From Epiperipatus broadwayi (lineage: Eukaryota > Onychophora > Udeonychophora > Euonychophora > Peripatidae), in NCBI GenBank assembly GCA_028023455.1, contig JAQFVV010012402.1, positions 13,324,483 through 13,388,482 of the forward strand: 64,000 nt of DNA, in the 5' to 3' direction. Of the stretch, positions 1 through 10,169 are shown one piece after another. The notes below the pieces were generated by a model. That model was not told where the DNA came from. It searched no databases and saw nothing but the letters and a program-made list of their open reading frames with translations. Every line of letters begins with the position of its first letter. Position 1 is the stretch's first letter. Both the position numbers and the translations under genes were made by a program.

Positions 1-300
1 TGACAGCATTAGCAGTAGAAAGATCTCCAATCAAATGTAATTAGATTGTCTCAAGAATACAAGGAAGCATTGCTAGTAAATGACTCTGAAATTAAGGGAG
101 TTAAAGAAAACCTTATTACTGAAATAAAAGTTTAGTAAATCATGGAGTTAGAGATGAACTATAACTAGATATTTATTCCTTTATTTGTTTATCTACAGAG
201 ATATGAACTGTTCCATGATCAAGTTACATATTAAAACTTTGTGTATGTATTAATTTATTTTATAATTGTAAAGCTGCAAAACTATGATCTAGCCCCATAC
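1..300 (+). repeat. Left LTR fragment of the gypsy element
   Basis: This segment aligns with about 5885-6345. Shared blocks include 'tatcagtagaaagagctc' against 'tagcagtagaaagatctc', the 'ggagttaaagaaaacct' block, 'gatatgaactgttc' and 'attaaaactttg'. The 5' part lies outside the window. Divergence from the right copy is high, so the insertion is old. The 3' border is approximate. Confidence 0.7.
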
Positions 301-689
301 ACCTTAAGTATCACAGTTGACAGTTTAAGCATGCATTAATTGGCACAGTCACTAAAGCCTGTGTAAAGATTACTTGTAAACATTAAATGGCAGTCATAAG
401 AATTGACCATACATAGCAAGTAATTTGGATTTTATGAAGAGAAATGCAGAACAGACAGATAATAATGTTTGATGTGAAAAATCTTGGACAGTTGCATATA
501 ACTATGTAGAGAAGTACTTGTTAATAAATTTATTGATGACAAGTTGAATATTGCCACTTTCTTATAGATGTCAGGGAAATCCTACAATTAGAAAATCAGT
601 TATGTGATTCAAAGCCACCAGAGAAAATCCTGTATGAGAAATTATTGATAAAATTAAATACCTACTTTAAACCAATAAATTAAAATTTA

Positions 690-960
690 CAGTGTGAATT
701 CATTTCTGTAGGAGAAATGCAATCACAAGATGGAAAGCATGCATGAATATGATCTAATACTACAAATATTGGCAAATATTGGCAAAGGAATGCAACTTCA
801 AATATTATATTGAAGAAATGCTATTGGACTAGTTACTATGGGGCATCAGAGATGTCAATCTTGAGCAGATACTCTTAAATAAATCAATGCTAATTTATAA
901 GGTCACAATTGAAAATGGTATAGCACATGAGGCATTTTTAGATTGCATGCAAACCTTCAA
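690..960 (+). pseudogene. gag remnant of the gypsy element
   Basis: A broken stretch that resembles the end of a Ty3/gypsy gag capsid domain. Short conceptual pieces such as 'ECNF', a run ending 'LLWGIRDVN' and 'QILLNKS' correspond to the family pattern of an acidic helix followed by L-x-x-G-(L/I)-R-D. At least one in-frame stop interrupts it. Gag proteins of such elements form the intracellular capsid. No zinc-knuckle motif was convincingly seen downstream. Confidence 0.55.
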
Positions 961-1249
961 AAATGTGGCAGAGTTAGATACTTCAAAAATATGAATAAAT
1001 GTAGCAAGGCACAAGTGGCACAAAAGAATTTGGAGCAGACACCTCTATTATGGAAAACAAGCCAAGTAAAAGCAAGGTGTAAATTTAAAATACATAAATG
1101 ATTCCACTGCAGCCTACAGGTCATTTATCAAAGCTTTATAAAAACAAGTGACAAATGACAAAGTAGGATTTACCATCAAGGAGTAAATCAAGAGGAGAAC
1201 TGTCAAGTCAAAGAAGGCCACATATATAGCTAATATTTCAAAAATAAAA

Positions 1250-2850
1250 GTCTGTAAACAAATATTAAAGATGGAAACAGACAATGGGGTGGGCATATCA
1301 CTAAATGATTGGACAGTTATTCATAAAAAGGAAAGGTCAACATTGAGATGAAGAAAACTACTTTGACAGCAACAGATATAAATGGAAATATGATAAATAT
1401 TAGAGGAGTTTGGTCAGTGCCTATAATAGTAAATAGTCATAATTTTTTTTTACTATTATATGTGGTTAGTATGTACATTATCCCAATATTAGGATAAAAC
1501 TGTTTCAAATCTCTGAGGATTAAAATTAATACAGTAAAAAGCATAAAGTTAGAAGCTAAAACTAGAAGTAGATTTCTGCAATTTTTTAAATCCAACTCAG
1601 CAGGACTTAAAATGAAGCCAGTTGACATAGTGCTGATGAAAAATACACAACAGGTTCTATACAGACTGAGGAAGGTCCTGTTTGCTCTTAAACCAAAAAT
1701 AGTAAAAAGAAAAAGCATTGAAAATTTTGATGAATGAGAACATTATTACACCCAGAGAGAAATCTGCCTGGAATACACCAATAGTAGTAGTGCTGAAACC
1801 ACATGGATATGTGAAGATTATTAGATTACTGTTAATAAAAATATTAATAAAGGCACTTATCCCACACCCAGCATAAGAGAAATATTAGTGTCTCTACAAA
1901 AAGCTAAATATTTCACAATATTAGATTTGAAATTGGCATTCCACCAAATTCTGGTTATGAACAAAACAGATAAAATATTGTATGGAATTATTCAGGTTTA
2001 ACAAACTACCATATGGGATAATCATAGTATTCACTGTCTTCCAAATGAAAGTAGAAAAGTTGCTAAGAAGCATAGAAAAAGCTATACCTTAATTAGATGA
2101 CATTCTTGTAGTTGCTGAAAATTAAGCACAATGAAAGAAAAGAGTATACATGGTCTATGAGAAATTGAACAAGTGTGTAGCTAAATTGAATGCAGAAAAA
2201 TGTATATGATGGATTGGAGAAATTAAATCTATGAGGCATATAATTATAGAAAATGGAAAATATTCTAGCCCAGAGAAGTGATGACCATAAAATATGTCCA
2301 AAAGCTGACAAATGTAAAGCAGTTACAAGCTTTTCTGGATTTTTTTTAGGCATTCTTACAGGATAAATTATACATAATTACACCCCTTTATGAACTTCTA
2401 AAGAGAATCACATATAGAGATGGCAAGAGCATCAAGACATTTCTTTCAAAGAAAGGAAGGAACTATTATCATCAGAAAACTTATTTAGTCCACTATTGTA
2501 ACCAGCAAGAAGTGATAATATCAATGGACACTTATGAGTTTGATATTGGTGCTATAATATCACACAGTGTCTATGGAGATGAATGCCACATCACTTATGC
2601 TACTAGAACATTATCTATGACTAAAGAAACTATAGCCAATTAGACAATAGTATTTGTGGTAAAAAAGTTTCACCAATATGTGTTTGAGCAGATTGTTATT
2701 GGAAATTTTTAGTAAGAATTAAAAAAATCTGAATTATGCCAGTCAATGGATGATAGGTGAACGAATATACTAGCTTCTTATGACCAAGAATTATTGTATT
2801 GAATGGGAAAGCAAATAAAACATGCAGATGCCTTCTCCAGAGGTTCAGGT
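1250..2850 (+). pseudogene. pol remnant: protease, reverse transcriptase, RNase H
   Basis: Near 1255-1310 a piece reading 'METDNGVGISL' matches the retropepsin active-site neighbourhood (D-T-G-A family motif, here D-N-G-V and therefore dead). From about 1785 to 2130 there are RT pieces: 'VLKPHGYVKII', 'YFTILDLKLAFHQI' (motif A), a frameshifted 'LPYGI' block, and a piece ending near 2110 that corresponds to the Y-x-D-D region. From about 2500 to 2850 the RNase H and connection part follows, with 'SMDTYEFDIGAIIS', 'ITYATRTLS' and 'KHADAFSR', the last resembling the N-A-D-A-L-S-R motif typical of Ty3/gypsy. Multiple stops and frame changes are present. The order PR-RT-RH-IN separates this from Ty1/copia. 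Confidence 0.85.
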
Positions 2851-2989
2851 AAAAGCATGTGCAAGTTGGATGTTAATGAAATAATCTATATAAATGTGAT
2901 AAAGTCTAAAACAATTAATAGTAAAATTATAGTGGAATGGACTAAAAATAATAAGAATTACAATGTAATAAAAATTGGATAAAAAGTGG

Positions 2990-3795
2990 ATGGTTGATAT
3001 ATCATGAATACATCTAAATATCAGACTAAGTAATGATTCCATCTGAGGGGAAGAAAAGTGCTTTACAGTTATCACACAAAGGACATCCTGGAATAATAAG
3101 AATAAGAATAAATGTTCATACATTTGATGGTCAGAATTAAATAGTGATATTGAACAGACTAAAAAATGTATATCTTAGTAACAAAATTCCAATCCTGGTT
3201 TGGAACTATGAGGGGGTGGGGAAAATACAAATAGACTATGCTGGGTGATTTCATATTTTTTTAGTGACTGTAGATGTGTATTCAAAATGTAGAATATTGC
3301 TTAGTAAAATATACCAGTACAGGGAGTGCAATAAAAATATTAAAATACACTATTTTCCATGCCCAGGAATCTTGAAAGAATTGTGGCAGATAATGGCATT
3401 GGATTCAGCTCAGAAAAATTGCAAGACTTCTTTGCTCTAAAGGGGATATAGCATATATTTACACCAGCATATCACCGTCAGATGGAATTGCAGAAAGGGC
3501 AGTCCAGAGTTAAAAAGTACTATAAATAAATGAATTATATTGATATTCATGAAGTGCTTACAACTGCGATGTTTTACCAACACTTCAAGTTAAGTTCCAT
3601 TACAGGAAAACATCTGCAGATATATAATAAAACTTTGTCTAAGGATGCATTTATTATTTTAGTGCCAGATAAAGTAAAAAGGAGAGATGTAAACATAGAA
3701 ACCATCAAGTTTAAAGTAAAACAGATAGTTTGGATAAAGAATTCACTTAAGACAAAATGGTTATTAGAAGAAATAAGTAAAGCAGTGTCTGAATA
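2990..3795 (+). pseudogene. Integrase remnant with C-terminal tail
   Basis: The HHCC zinc-finger region begins near 3055 with 'LSHKGHPGI', the usual L-x-x-x-H-x-G family pattern. The catalytic core follows with 'IQIDYAG' near 3220, 'VDVYSKC', and 'VADNGIGFSSEKLQDF' near 3385, which holds the second catalytic Asp. A 'YHRQ' piece near 3470 replaces the usual P-Y-H-P. After a stop, an 88-codon open stretch at 3530-3796 continues into the tail, with 'KVKQIVWIKNS' and 'KWLLEEI' like the F-x-V-G-D-x-V-W-V tail motif. This is a gypsy integrase that can no longer be translated as one piece. Confidence 0.8.
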
Positions 3796-4169
3796 AATAT
3801 GTGAGATAAGATTAGAACAGAGATTTTCAATTCTATATCAATATTTATAAAAGAATGTCAAATTGAGATGATAGAAAATATAACTACTACTCTGAGTGGA
3901 TAAAGATATTACAAATACTGAGATAGAAGTACAAGATAACTCTTCAGTTCAAGGTGAAATTATAGAATTAAGTGAATAGAAAGAGAATACAATAGAGCAG
4001 GAAAAAGAAAAATTATCTTTAAGAAGGCTTGCAAGAGAGAAACGGATGCCAAAAAAAGTTATAAGATTATATTTGTAAAATAAAAACCTTAGAAAAAAGA
4101 AATCAAAAGAGAAAACTCTGCTTATTTCTAGAGTAATAATAACAGTAGCAAACTTTCATACATTAGTGC

Positions 4170-4692
4170 CAACAAATAATCAATGGATCTAAGAAGGTTT
4201 GTGTATAAACTCCCTATCTAGTACCTATTATGGCTTTCATCAGTGAGGAGCCTTGAATGTGAGAACACTGCACTGATTTTAGGATCTAATGCAAGCCTTC
4301 TTTGACCTATTTGGTTAACTGTAGAGCTAGAAGCCCAAAATGAAAACACAATAATGTTTTCAATCCAAGTCATTTGTATGAGCTTAAATTTAAAACATCA
4401 TTGTCTTCATCTTAGGCTTCTAGCTTTATAGTTAGCTAAATAGTCAAAAGATGGCTGTTGGGGATGGGTATATTAGATCCTAACTTCTAGGTGTAGTGCT
4501 AACTAGTAGGTGCAGTGCTAACTAGTAGGTGCAGTGCTATCAAATCCAAGGTTCCTCACTGATAAAAGCCACAAGCTAAAAATTAGTCTGGAGTGTTGGA
4601 TAAGTAGGCACTAGATAAGGATTTTATACACAAACCTTCTTGCATCTATTAATTACTCTGCCTTGCACTTGGTGTCACTATTGTATGGAGAG
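4170..4692 (+). repeat. Foldback repeat, family F3, with eroded hammerhead motif
   Basis: One of at least seven copies of a foldback repeat seen in this window. The left arm (from about 4170) contains the stretch that reads 'ggctttcatcagtgaggag' and is inverted relative to the right half at 4540-4692. The right half holds a hammerhead-like segment at about 4544-4602, but its core is mutated (cactgataaaagcc, and gctaaaaatt for the usual gctagaaact). A 20-bp unit containing 'ctaactagtaggtgcagtg' is repeated near 4490-4540. The right arm is interrupted by a LINE 3' end that begins at about 4692. Confidence 0.7.
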
Positions 4693-5142
4693 TTAATATA
4701 TGATAATAGTAAGGAAAGTAGTTTATTGTTTAAGGCTCGAACGGCATCTTTAGCAACAAGAGAATATACATGTAAATGGAAAAATATGGGTGATTTAGTC
4801 TGTAAATTATGTAAGGAAGGAATAGAAAATATTAGGCATTTGTTAATTGAATGTAAATGCTTGAAAACAGAAAGGGCACATATAATGAAGTTATGAAAAA
4901 ATAAATATGAAAAAAGTGATTATACAGAAAATAGATGATTGGTTCTTATGCTGGGTTTGGAAAAAGATAAGGGAGATTTAGATATAAAGGCTGTAGAGTT
5001 GACAAAGATTATGTTGTGGGAATGGGATGGAGCAGAATATGGAAAAACTTAGACTGGGGAATGAAAAATAAAGTAGCTAACAGGTTTTTCTGGGCATAAT
5101 TGCTGAGAGATTCTTGACTTCGTTTAAGAAGCCACAGTACAT
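4692..5142 (+). pseudogene. 3' end of a CR1-like LINE (zinc-knuckle domain)
   Basis: This is a 5'-truncated LINE copy closely related to 26970-27476. The conceptual product shows 'CKLCKEGIENIRHLLIEC', a C-x2-C-x7-H-x4-C-type zinc knuckle found after the RT domain in several LINE groups, followed by stops and a block reading 'LMLGLEKDKGDLDIKAVEL'. The copy is dead, with stops after the knuckle. It ends in 'gccacagtacatcac' and joins directly to the terminal part of a family F3 foldback repeat, as the longer copy does. Confidence 0.75.
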
Positions 5143-5625
5143 CACATTACTGTTATTAACAGCCTATGTATGCATATGAAAGTTATCACATAATACTTGA
5201 TGTTTCTATACCTATCTTGCCCATGGGGTAATGATGATTGTGGTTTTTGAAAAGCAAAAGACCAAAAATGTATAGATGTTGAATTGAGTTTAGATCTATA
5301 TGACTGTACAAGTGAATGTGTTTTTAGGTTGGGCTTCTAGCTTTTTAGTTAACTAAATAGGTAGGTAGAAGGTGGCTGCTGGAGAGTTGCACTAGATCCG
5401 ATATATAAGTGCAGTGCTCAAATTCAAGGCTCTTCACTGATGAAAACACAAACTAGAAACTAGTCTGGGGATATTGAATGAGTAGTCACTAGCTAGGGAT
5501 TTTATGCACAAACCTTCTCGCATCCATTGATTACTAAAACTTGCACTTGGTAGCATTAATGTATGGAGGGAATGCTACTGTTATTAACAGCCTGTGTAAG
5601 CATATGAAATGTTGATCACGTGATA
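5143..5625 (+). repeat. Foldback repeat, family F3, second nested copy
   Basis: The segment starts with the F3 terminal sequence 'attaacagcctatgtatgc' and ends with 'aacagcctgtgtaagcatatg' plus 'gatcacgtgat'. Its hammerhead-like part is at about 5422-5480. CTGATGA is at 5437-5443, GAAAC and the ACTAGTC stem III/cleavage region follow, then TGGGG on the far side of stem I. Stem II is damaged, because the usual aagcc is shortened to aaac. Confidence 0.6.
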
Positions 5626-5884
5626 TTACTAAAGTGAAGAGACGGTGCTGATGTGTACTGATTGGTATCTATTTTTTACATCTGTCAGTATAAGAAATGT
5701 TGAACCACTCTAGAAATAATTAAGTGCAGAAAAAAAAATTAGAATAACTGCAAGTTACAATAGTCTAATTTGCATTATAATAAGTCTAACAATATGCAAA
5801 TTAGCAAAGTTAATAAAATCCTGCAGAATTTCTAAGGAAGCAGAGTGAGAAAATCAAATGACGGAGAATGTAGAATAAAGTGCA

Positions 5885-6345
5885 AGTTGACAGTTGCAGT
5901 TCAGTGTTATCAGTAGAAAGAGCTCTAATCAAATTTTATTAGACCGTCTCTCGAAAGCAGTGAAACAGTAAGATGCTTAGAAGAATTGCTAGTGAACGAT
6001 CGTCTGAAATTACGGGAATTAAAGAAAACCTATAGTTATTGAAATAAAAGACTTTAGTAAATCACGGAATTAGAGATGGGCTCTAATTAGCTATCTATTT
6101 TGAGCTCTAATTAGCTATCTATTTTGAGCTCTAATTAGCTATCTATTTCTTTATTTATTGATATGAACTGTTCTGTGATCAATGTTGTTTATTGCTTCAA
6201 CTAGCCAGTTAAACTACTGATCTTAAATTACTGATATGTATTATTCAGACTGAATAAACTCGTTACTTATTAAAACTTTGTCCTTGTTTCAATTTGAGTT
6301 ATTTTATAGATATACGGCTGCTAGATTATAGTCTGGTCATGTACA
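5885..6345 (+). repeat. Right LTR of the gypsy element, with internal 24-bp tandem repeat
   Basis: Homologous to 1-300 over its length. It contains a 24-bp unit (ctctaattagctatctattt plus tgag) repeated about 2.8 times at 6081-6148. The left copy has only one diverged unit there, so the expansion happened in this copy after insertion. The upstream border may extend to about 5610. Confidence 0.65.
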
Positions 6346-7250
6346 CATTATTGTTATATTCAAGAATGTGTATTGAGATATACTGAATCTTAGCTACATT
6401 GAGGCTAGCCATTTTAAGGATTAACTTTTCATTGTAAATTTCAGATTTATGTAAATATTTTTTAGTAGTTTTAAATAAATAAAGCACCATCAATATTCAG
6501 ATCTGCAATAGTTCTGCATTCTACAAAACTTAGATTTTTGGGAAACAAAGATTTTAAAAATATTGTGAATTCATTATTATAGTCTTGGGGGGGGGGGTAA
6601 TTAATGACAAACTAACATCAATAAGTATTAAATTATAGTGTAATAATTTAATTTATCCTCTCATTAACTTAGTGCAATAGTAACGCTTTTTGTTTGATTC
6701 ATGTCCGATAAAAAAAAATATTTTTAGTTTGACTGGTCCATACCTAGTTAATAATCCAGTAGTTATCGGTAAATGAATCTTTAAATATTCTCCTTCCTTT
6801 GTAAGAGACTTGGAAATTTTTTTGTTCTACAATAGATTATTCAAGGGCGGTTGGTTTTAAACTACCTCTCATGTAGCTTAATATTATTATATTCTATATA
6901 AAAATAAAAAGCATTTATTGAGGAAGTATTTATTATTGGCATTTTTTTTTTAAAAAAAGGGTTAATTGTAATTTAACATGTTTAAAATTAAAAAATAATG
7001 TTTTTTTTTTTTTAAGAAAAGTAAATGTCATTTTGCGAGATCATCAGATGGGGATAATATATATATTGTATACTGTAGCTAGCCAGAATACATAATAATC
7101 TATTTTTTCAAACGATTTTTAAGTAATCATGATAGATGAGGGTGGGGCGAATGAATTTTTAAAAGCACACTTTTTTTTTGATTAACCAAAATTTAGTTTA
7201 TTTATTGAGTCTTTAAATCTTTTGCTAATGTGACATTTTTTGCATTACAG
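6346..7250. other. AT-rich stretch upstream of the TMEM179-like exon
   Basis: No coding signal or repeat family was recognised. It contains a G run at about 6585-6594 and several poly-T and poly-A tracts. The last bases are a pyrimidine-rich tract ending in 'ttttttgcattacag', a good 3' splice site. This is therefore probably intron, and a 5' exon of the same gene would lie to the left of it, possibly outside the window. Confidence 0.5.
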
Positions 7251-7318
7251 TACCTTCGTTATTAAAGTTGGTTATAGCGCGCATGGCTAGTGGCTGCTCT
7301 GAGCCAGGCGTTTTGAAA
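7251..7318 (+). other. Probable 5' UTR part of TMEM179-like exon
   Basis: The segment follows a splice acceptor (AG at 7249-7250) and precedes the preferred start ATG at 7319. It is in frame and open, with another ATG at 7283 that would add 12 residues. The 7283 ATG has C at -3, whereas the 7319 ATG has A at -3 and G at +4. TMEM179 proteins begin immediately before the first membrane segment, so 7319 is preferred. Confidence 0.5.
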
Positions 7319-7680
7319 ATGGAAGAAAACATTTTTGTTTTGATTCAATTATCTACTTATATTTTAGCGTTTATTCTTTCTTTCTTTATTTTTGTACCAA
7401 TTGGTATTCATCACGATAAATTTGGCGGACGTTGTGCATTAAATACCGGTGGTTACTGGATTACTGGTAACTCTAGCGGAACCGAAAGAAATATTTCTAA
7501 CTTCACGTCTAGTTTATCCGATGTTTCGACCAGTCCAAGTTCTAGAATACCACATTTTGTATTTAATTGGGGCTCCACGAATAATTGCCATTATGGAATT
7601 TTTATTGGACATATAATAATGATTTTAGCACTTGTACAAATATTAAGGACATGTTTACAGCTCTACGCTGATCGAGAAAG
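7319..7680 (+). CDS. TMEM179: TMEM179-like membrane protein, N-terminal coding exon
   Basis: First recognisable coding exon of a four-pass membrane protein of the TMEM179 family, whose molecular role is poorly known. From ATG 7319 it encodes 120 residues plus two bases. Residues 5-30 form a hydrophobic helix. Then comes a loop with 'GGRC' (36-39), matching the family's G-R-C, 'GGYW', three N-glycosylation sequons (N51, N58, N61) and a 'W-G-x-x-x-x-C' element (W84, C90) like the W-G-P-P-A-A-C of vertebrate TMEM179. Residues 92-115 form a second helix ending near 'LRTCLQLY'. C39 and C90 could form a loop disulfide. The donor gaaag|gtaaga follows at 7681 with the codon split after two bases (phase 2). 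The assignment is by remembered family pattern, not by search; TMEM179 versus TMEM179B is not decided. Confidence 0.8.
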
Positions 7681-7689
7681 GTAAGAAAT

Positions 7690-10010
7690 ATTCAGCAGTG
7701 AGTATGTGTTACAACTGTTTGCTTTGTTATTGTTATTTCTGAAGGTTTTAAAATTTTTGTAAATTGAATAGACGAGTTTGCGCGAAGGGCAAAAAAAAAG
7801 CAATAAAAACAACGCTATTGTTGCTAACCAAGTTAACAATTTATGTTAACTCTTCGACCTTATTTATATGAGTAATCAGTTTTAAAAATTTCCTAATATT
7901 GTAGTTACATAATTTTCTTTCTTTTACGTAGAGTACTATCATCTGCTTCTATTATGTAATTGTATAAAGAAAAATAATTGATTTTTTATGTAACGTAATT
8001 ACTATTAGTTACATTTGACTGGCTATAATACTGTTAAATGTCTATCAACAATATTTAAGCTTTAAAAATCGATACTAGTTTGTTCATGCATTCAGAACCA
8101 TAAAATTAGTTTGATTATATCTTACGTAAATGATCATTATGTATTTACTCCCACGATCATTGTAATACAAATTAAAAGTATCTGAACTTAACAGACTCTT
8201 GATACTTTACTGCTTACGATAAAAAAAATTTCTGGATACTATTGGGCTATAGTAAACAGAATCTGGAATCTGTTACTCATATTTAAACAATTGAATATTT
8301 ATATCAAAATTCAAGATATTTTAACTTCTCGGTTTATTGATTATTACTTGCCATATCTGAAACTGCATAATATATCTTTAACAGTCTGTAATAAAATTGT
8401 CCAACGTTATCTAATAATATTTCAAATTCTTAAGAGTTTATATGCTATGCCTTCCCACTTTAACTGCATTTCTGTAATTCTTTGTTTAATTAACATTTTA
8501 TATTTTTAAAAACCGAAAGTCCATTCCTCTGGCAGTTATGTCCCCTCTTGATATTGAGAAAATTCAGTCTAAACAGCACTTGATGGATAAGAGTGATAGT
8601 AATAAGTATTTGATGGATAAGATAATGATAATAGTAAGAGTATTTGTTCAATAAATAAATAAAATATTGATTTTACAATTCAATTTTGTTAATAAAATAG
8701 TATGAATTATATATCTTTCAGTAGTAATTTATTGGATTTTATTAAAATTTATGTGAAGTAGATAGCAGAAAAAATATGACAAGATAGCTTTTATATTATT
8801 TTCAGTGATTACAATAAGGATATGATGACAAAATAAGAAAAATATTTTTTGGCAAAAGCTGGTGGGGGTGGTAAGCATTGTTTTAGGGTCTGAAAAGAGG
8901 AGAACTATTTATAGCCTTTCTTATTTAATCTAAATTTGATTATACAATCTGATTAAGACCAATTTTTGGTCATAAATTTCTTACTGACTTAAAATTATTA
9001 TTGATTGTATTCGTATACTTTATTGGTCATATATAAATGTGCATCTAATCATTAGATAGTAAACAAAATGAAAATTATAAAATGAACAACAGGAAAGAAA
9101 CTAAGAAAAATTAGCAAATGGCAATGAGATTGACCAGAACCCAATGAGAGAATACCATGCATTTTATTCAAAGTAGTTTGTAAGACAAGTACTGGTTAAC
9201 ATTTCATCTTTTTTATGGCTGATCAAACCTATTGGATCTAATTGTATAAATAATTTTTTGATAACTTAGAAAAGATAATGTTGGTAGGGCATTAAGATTG
9301 AATTTAAATAAAATATCAAAATGTTTAGGTTCTAGTTGACCAGAATTTGAAGTGTCAGAAATATTGTTGGTTCTAGATATAGAAGTTTAAAAGCTTTCCA
9401 GTATTGATATTTTTTGCCAGGAAAAATTTGATACTTTTATTTAGATGAGAAATGTAATTAAGTAGGGAAAAGGAGATTGAAGTTTATCTATTAGTGTGAA
9501 GTGTTTATTAACTATACACAGCAAATATAATCAAACCATTCTTTAATTATAAATCAGATGTTAGTAAAAACTTAACCAGAATGATAGCTAGTTAAAGTAA
9601 AACAGACAGATTCAGTGTTGATCAATGTATTTATTGAATTATGGTTCATAAACTATTAAAGTAATGATGACGACTGCACTGGTTACTAGGTAATCTTGTG
9701 TACCACTACTATAAAGATTGTAAATATTAGAAGCTCCTGTTAAATCATGGCTACATAAGATATTATTGAATTCTGTTCCACTGTAAATTAATTTATAGAT
9801 TTCATAAGTAAAAGATTAGTCATACAAATTTAATGAATTATAATAAGCAATTATAATCCATCTATATTATTAAATTGCTTCTTCACTATGGAAGTATTGC
9901 ATGGTAACTGATCAATAATGTTTATCTGTTGGTTGTACAACATTCCAATGATTACAAGATGCACATTGATTCTTCAAGATGACAATAATCTAGTAAGCTT
10001 GTTAATCTTT
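7690..10010. other. Intronic AT-rich sequence, no feature recognised
   Basis: No convincing coding stretch, repeat family or RNA gene was seen. The 72- and 80-codon open stretches here have AT-driven composition and no family resemblance. Confidence 0.5.
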
Positions 10011-10027
10011 TTGAGAATAAAATATCG

Positions 10028-10160
10028 GATCAAAAAAAAAAAGGCTAGTGGCTTTATTGCTCTGGGGTTCATAAAGAATGAGCACCAGAATCGATCCTGT
10101 GACTTCTTAATCCCAAATCAGTTGCTCTATTGCTGGTCAAGCAGATTAAAAAACATTTAA
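10028..10160 (-). repeat. Possible tRNA-derived SINE fragment
   Basis: Read on the minus strand, this has a B-box-like 'ggatcgattctgg' preceded by 'gcaatagagcaactgatttg', which resembles the D-arm and anticodon part of a tRNA, and is followed by about 40 nt of unrelated tail. It is richer in G+C than its surroundings. There is only one copy in the window, so the SINE identity is tentative. Confidence 0.4.
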
Positions 10161-10169
10161 TAAGTTTTC

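Larger units (their letters stand above)
1..6345 (+). mobile_element. Decayed Ty3/gypsy LTR retrotransposon with nested insertions
   Basis: A nearly complete but heavily mutated Ty3/gypsy element. Read across frames, it gives gag-like sequence, a protease-like patch, reverse transcriptase, RNase H, an integrase HHCC and core region, and a basic tail, in canonical order. Its ends are two copies of the same LTR-like sequence, at 1-300 (cut by the window edge) and about 5885-6345. Stops and frameshifts are scattered throughout, so no protein is made. Between the integrase tail (to about 3800) and the right LTR lie foreign repeats: a foldback repeat, a LINE 3' end and a second foldback repeat, which must have arrived later. 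The exact LTR borders, primer-binding site and polypurine tract are not clear to me. Confidence 0.85.

Noticed and set aside
8291-8509. 72-codon open frame downstream of the first exon
   Set aside because: Ile/Leu/Tyr/Asn-rich composition expected from AT-rich DNA, no splice context and no family resemblance.
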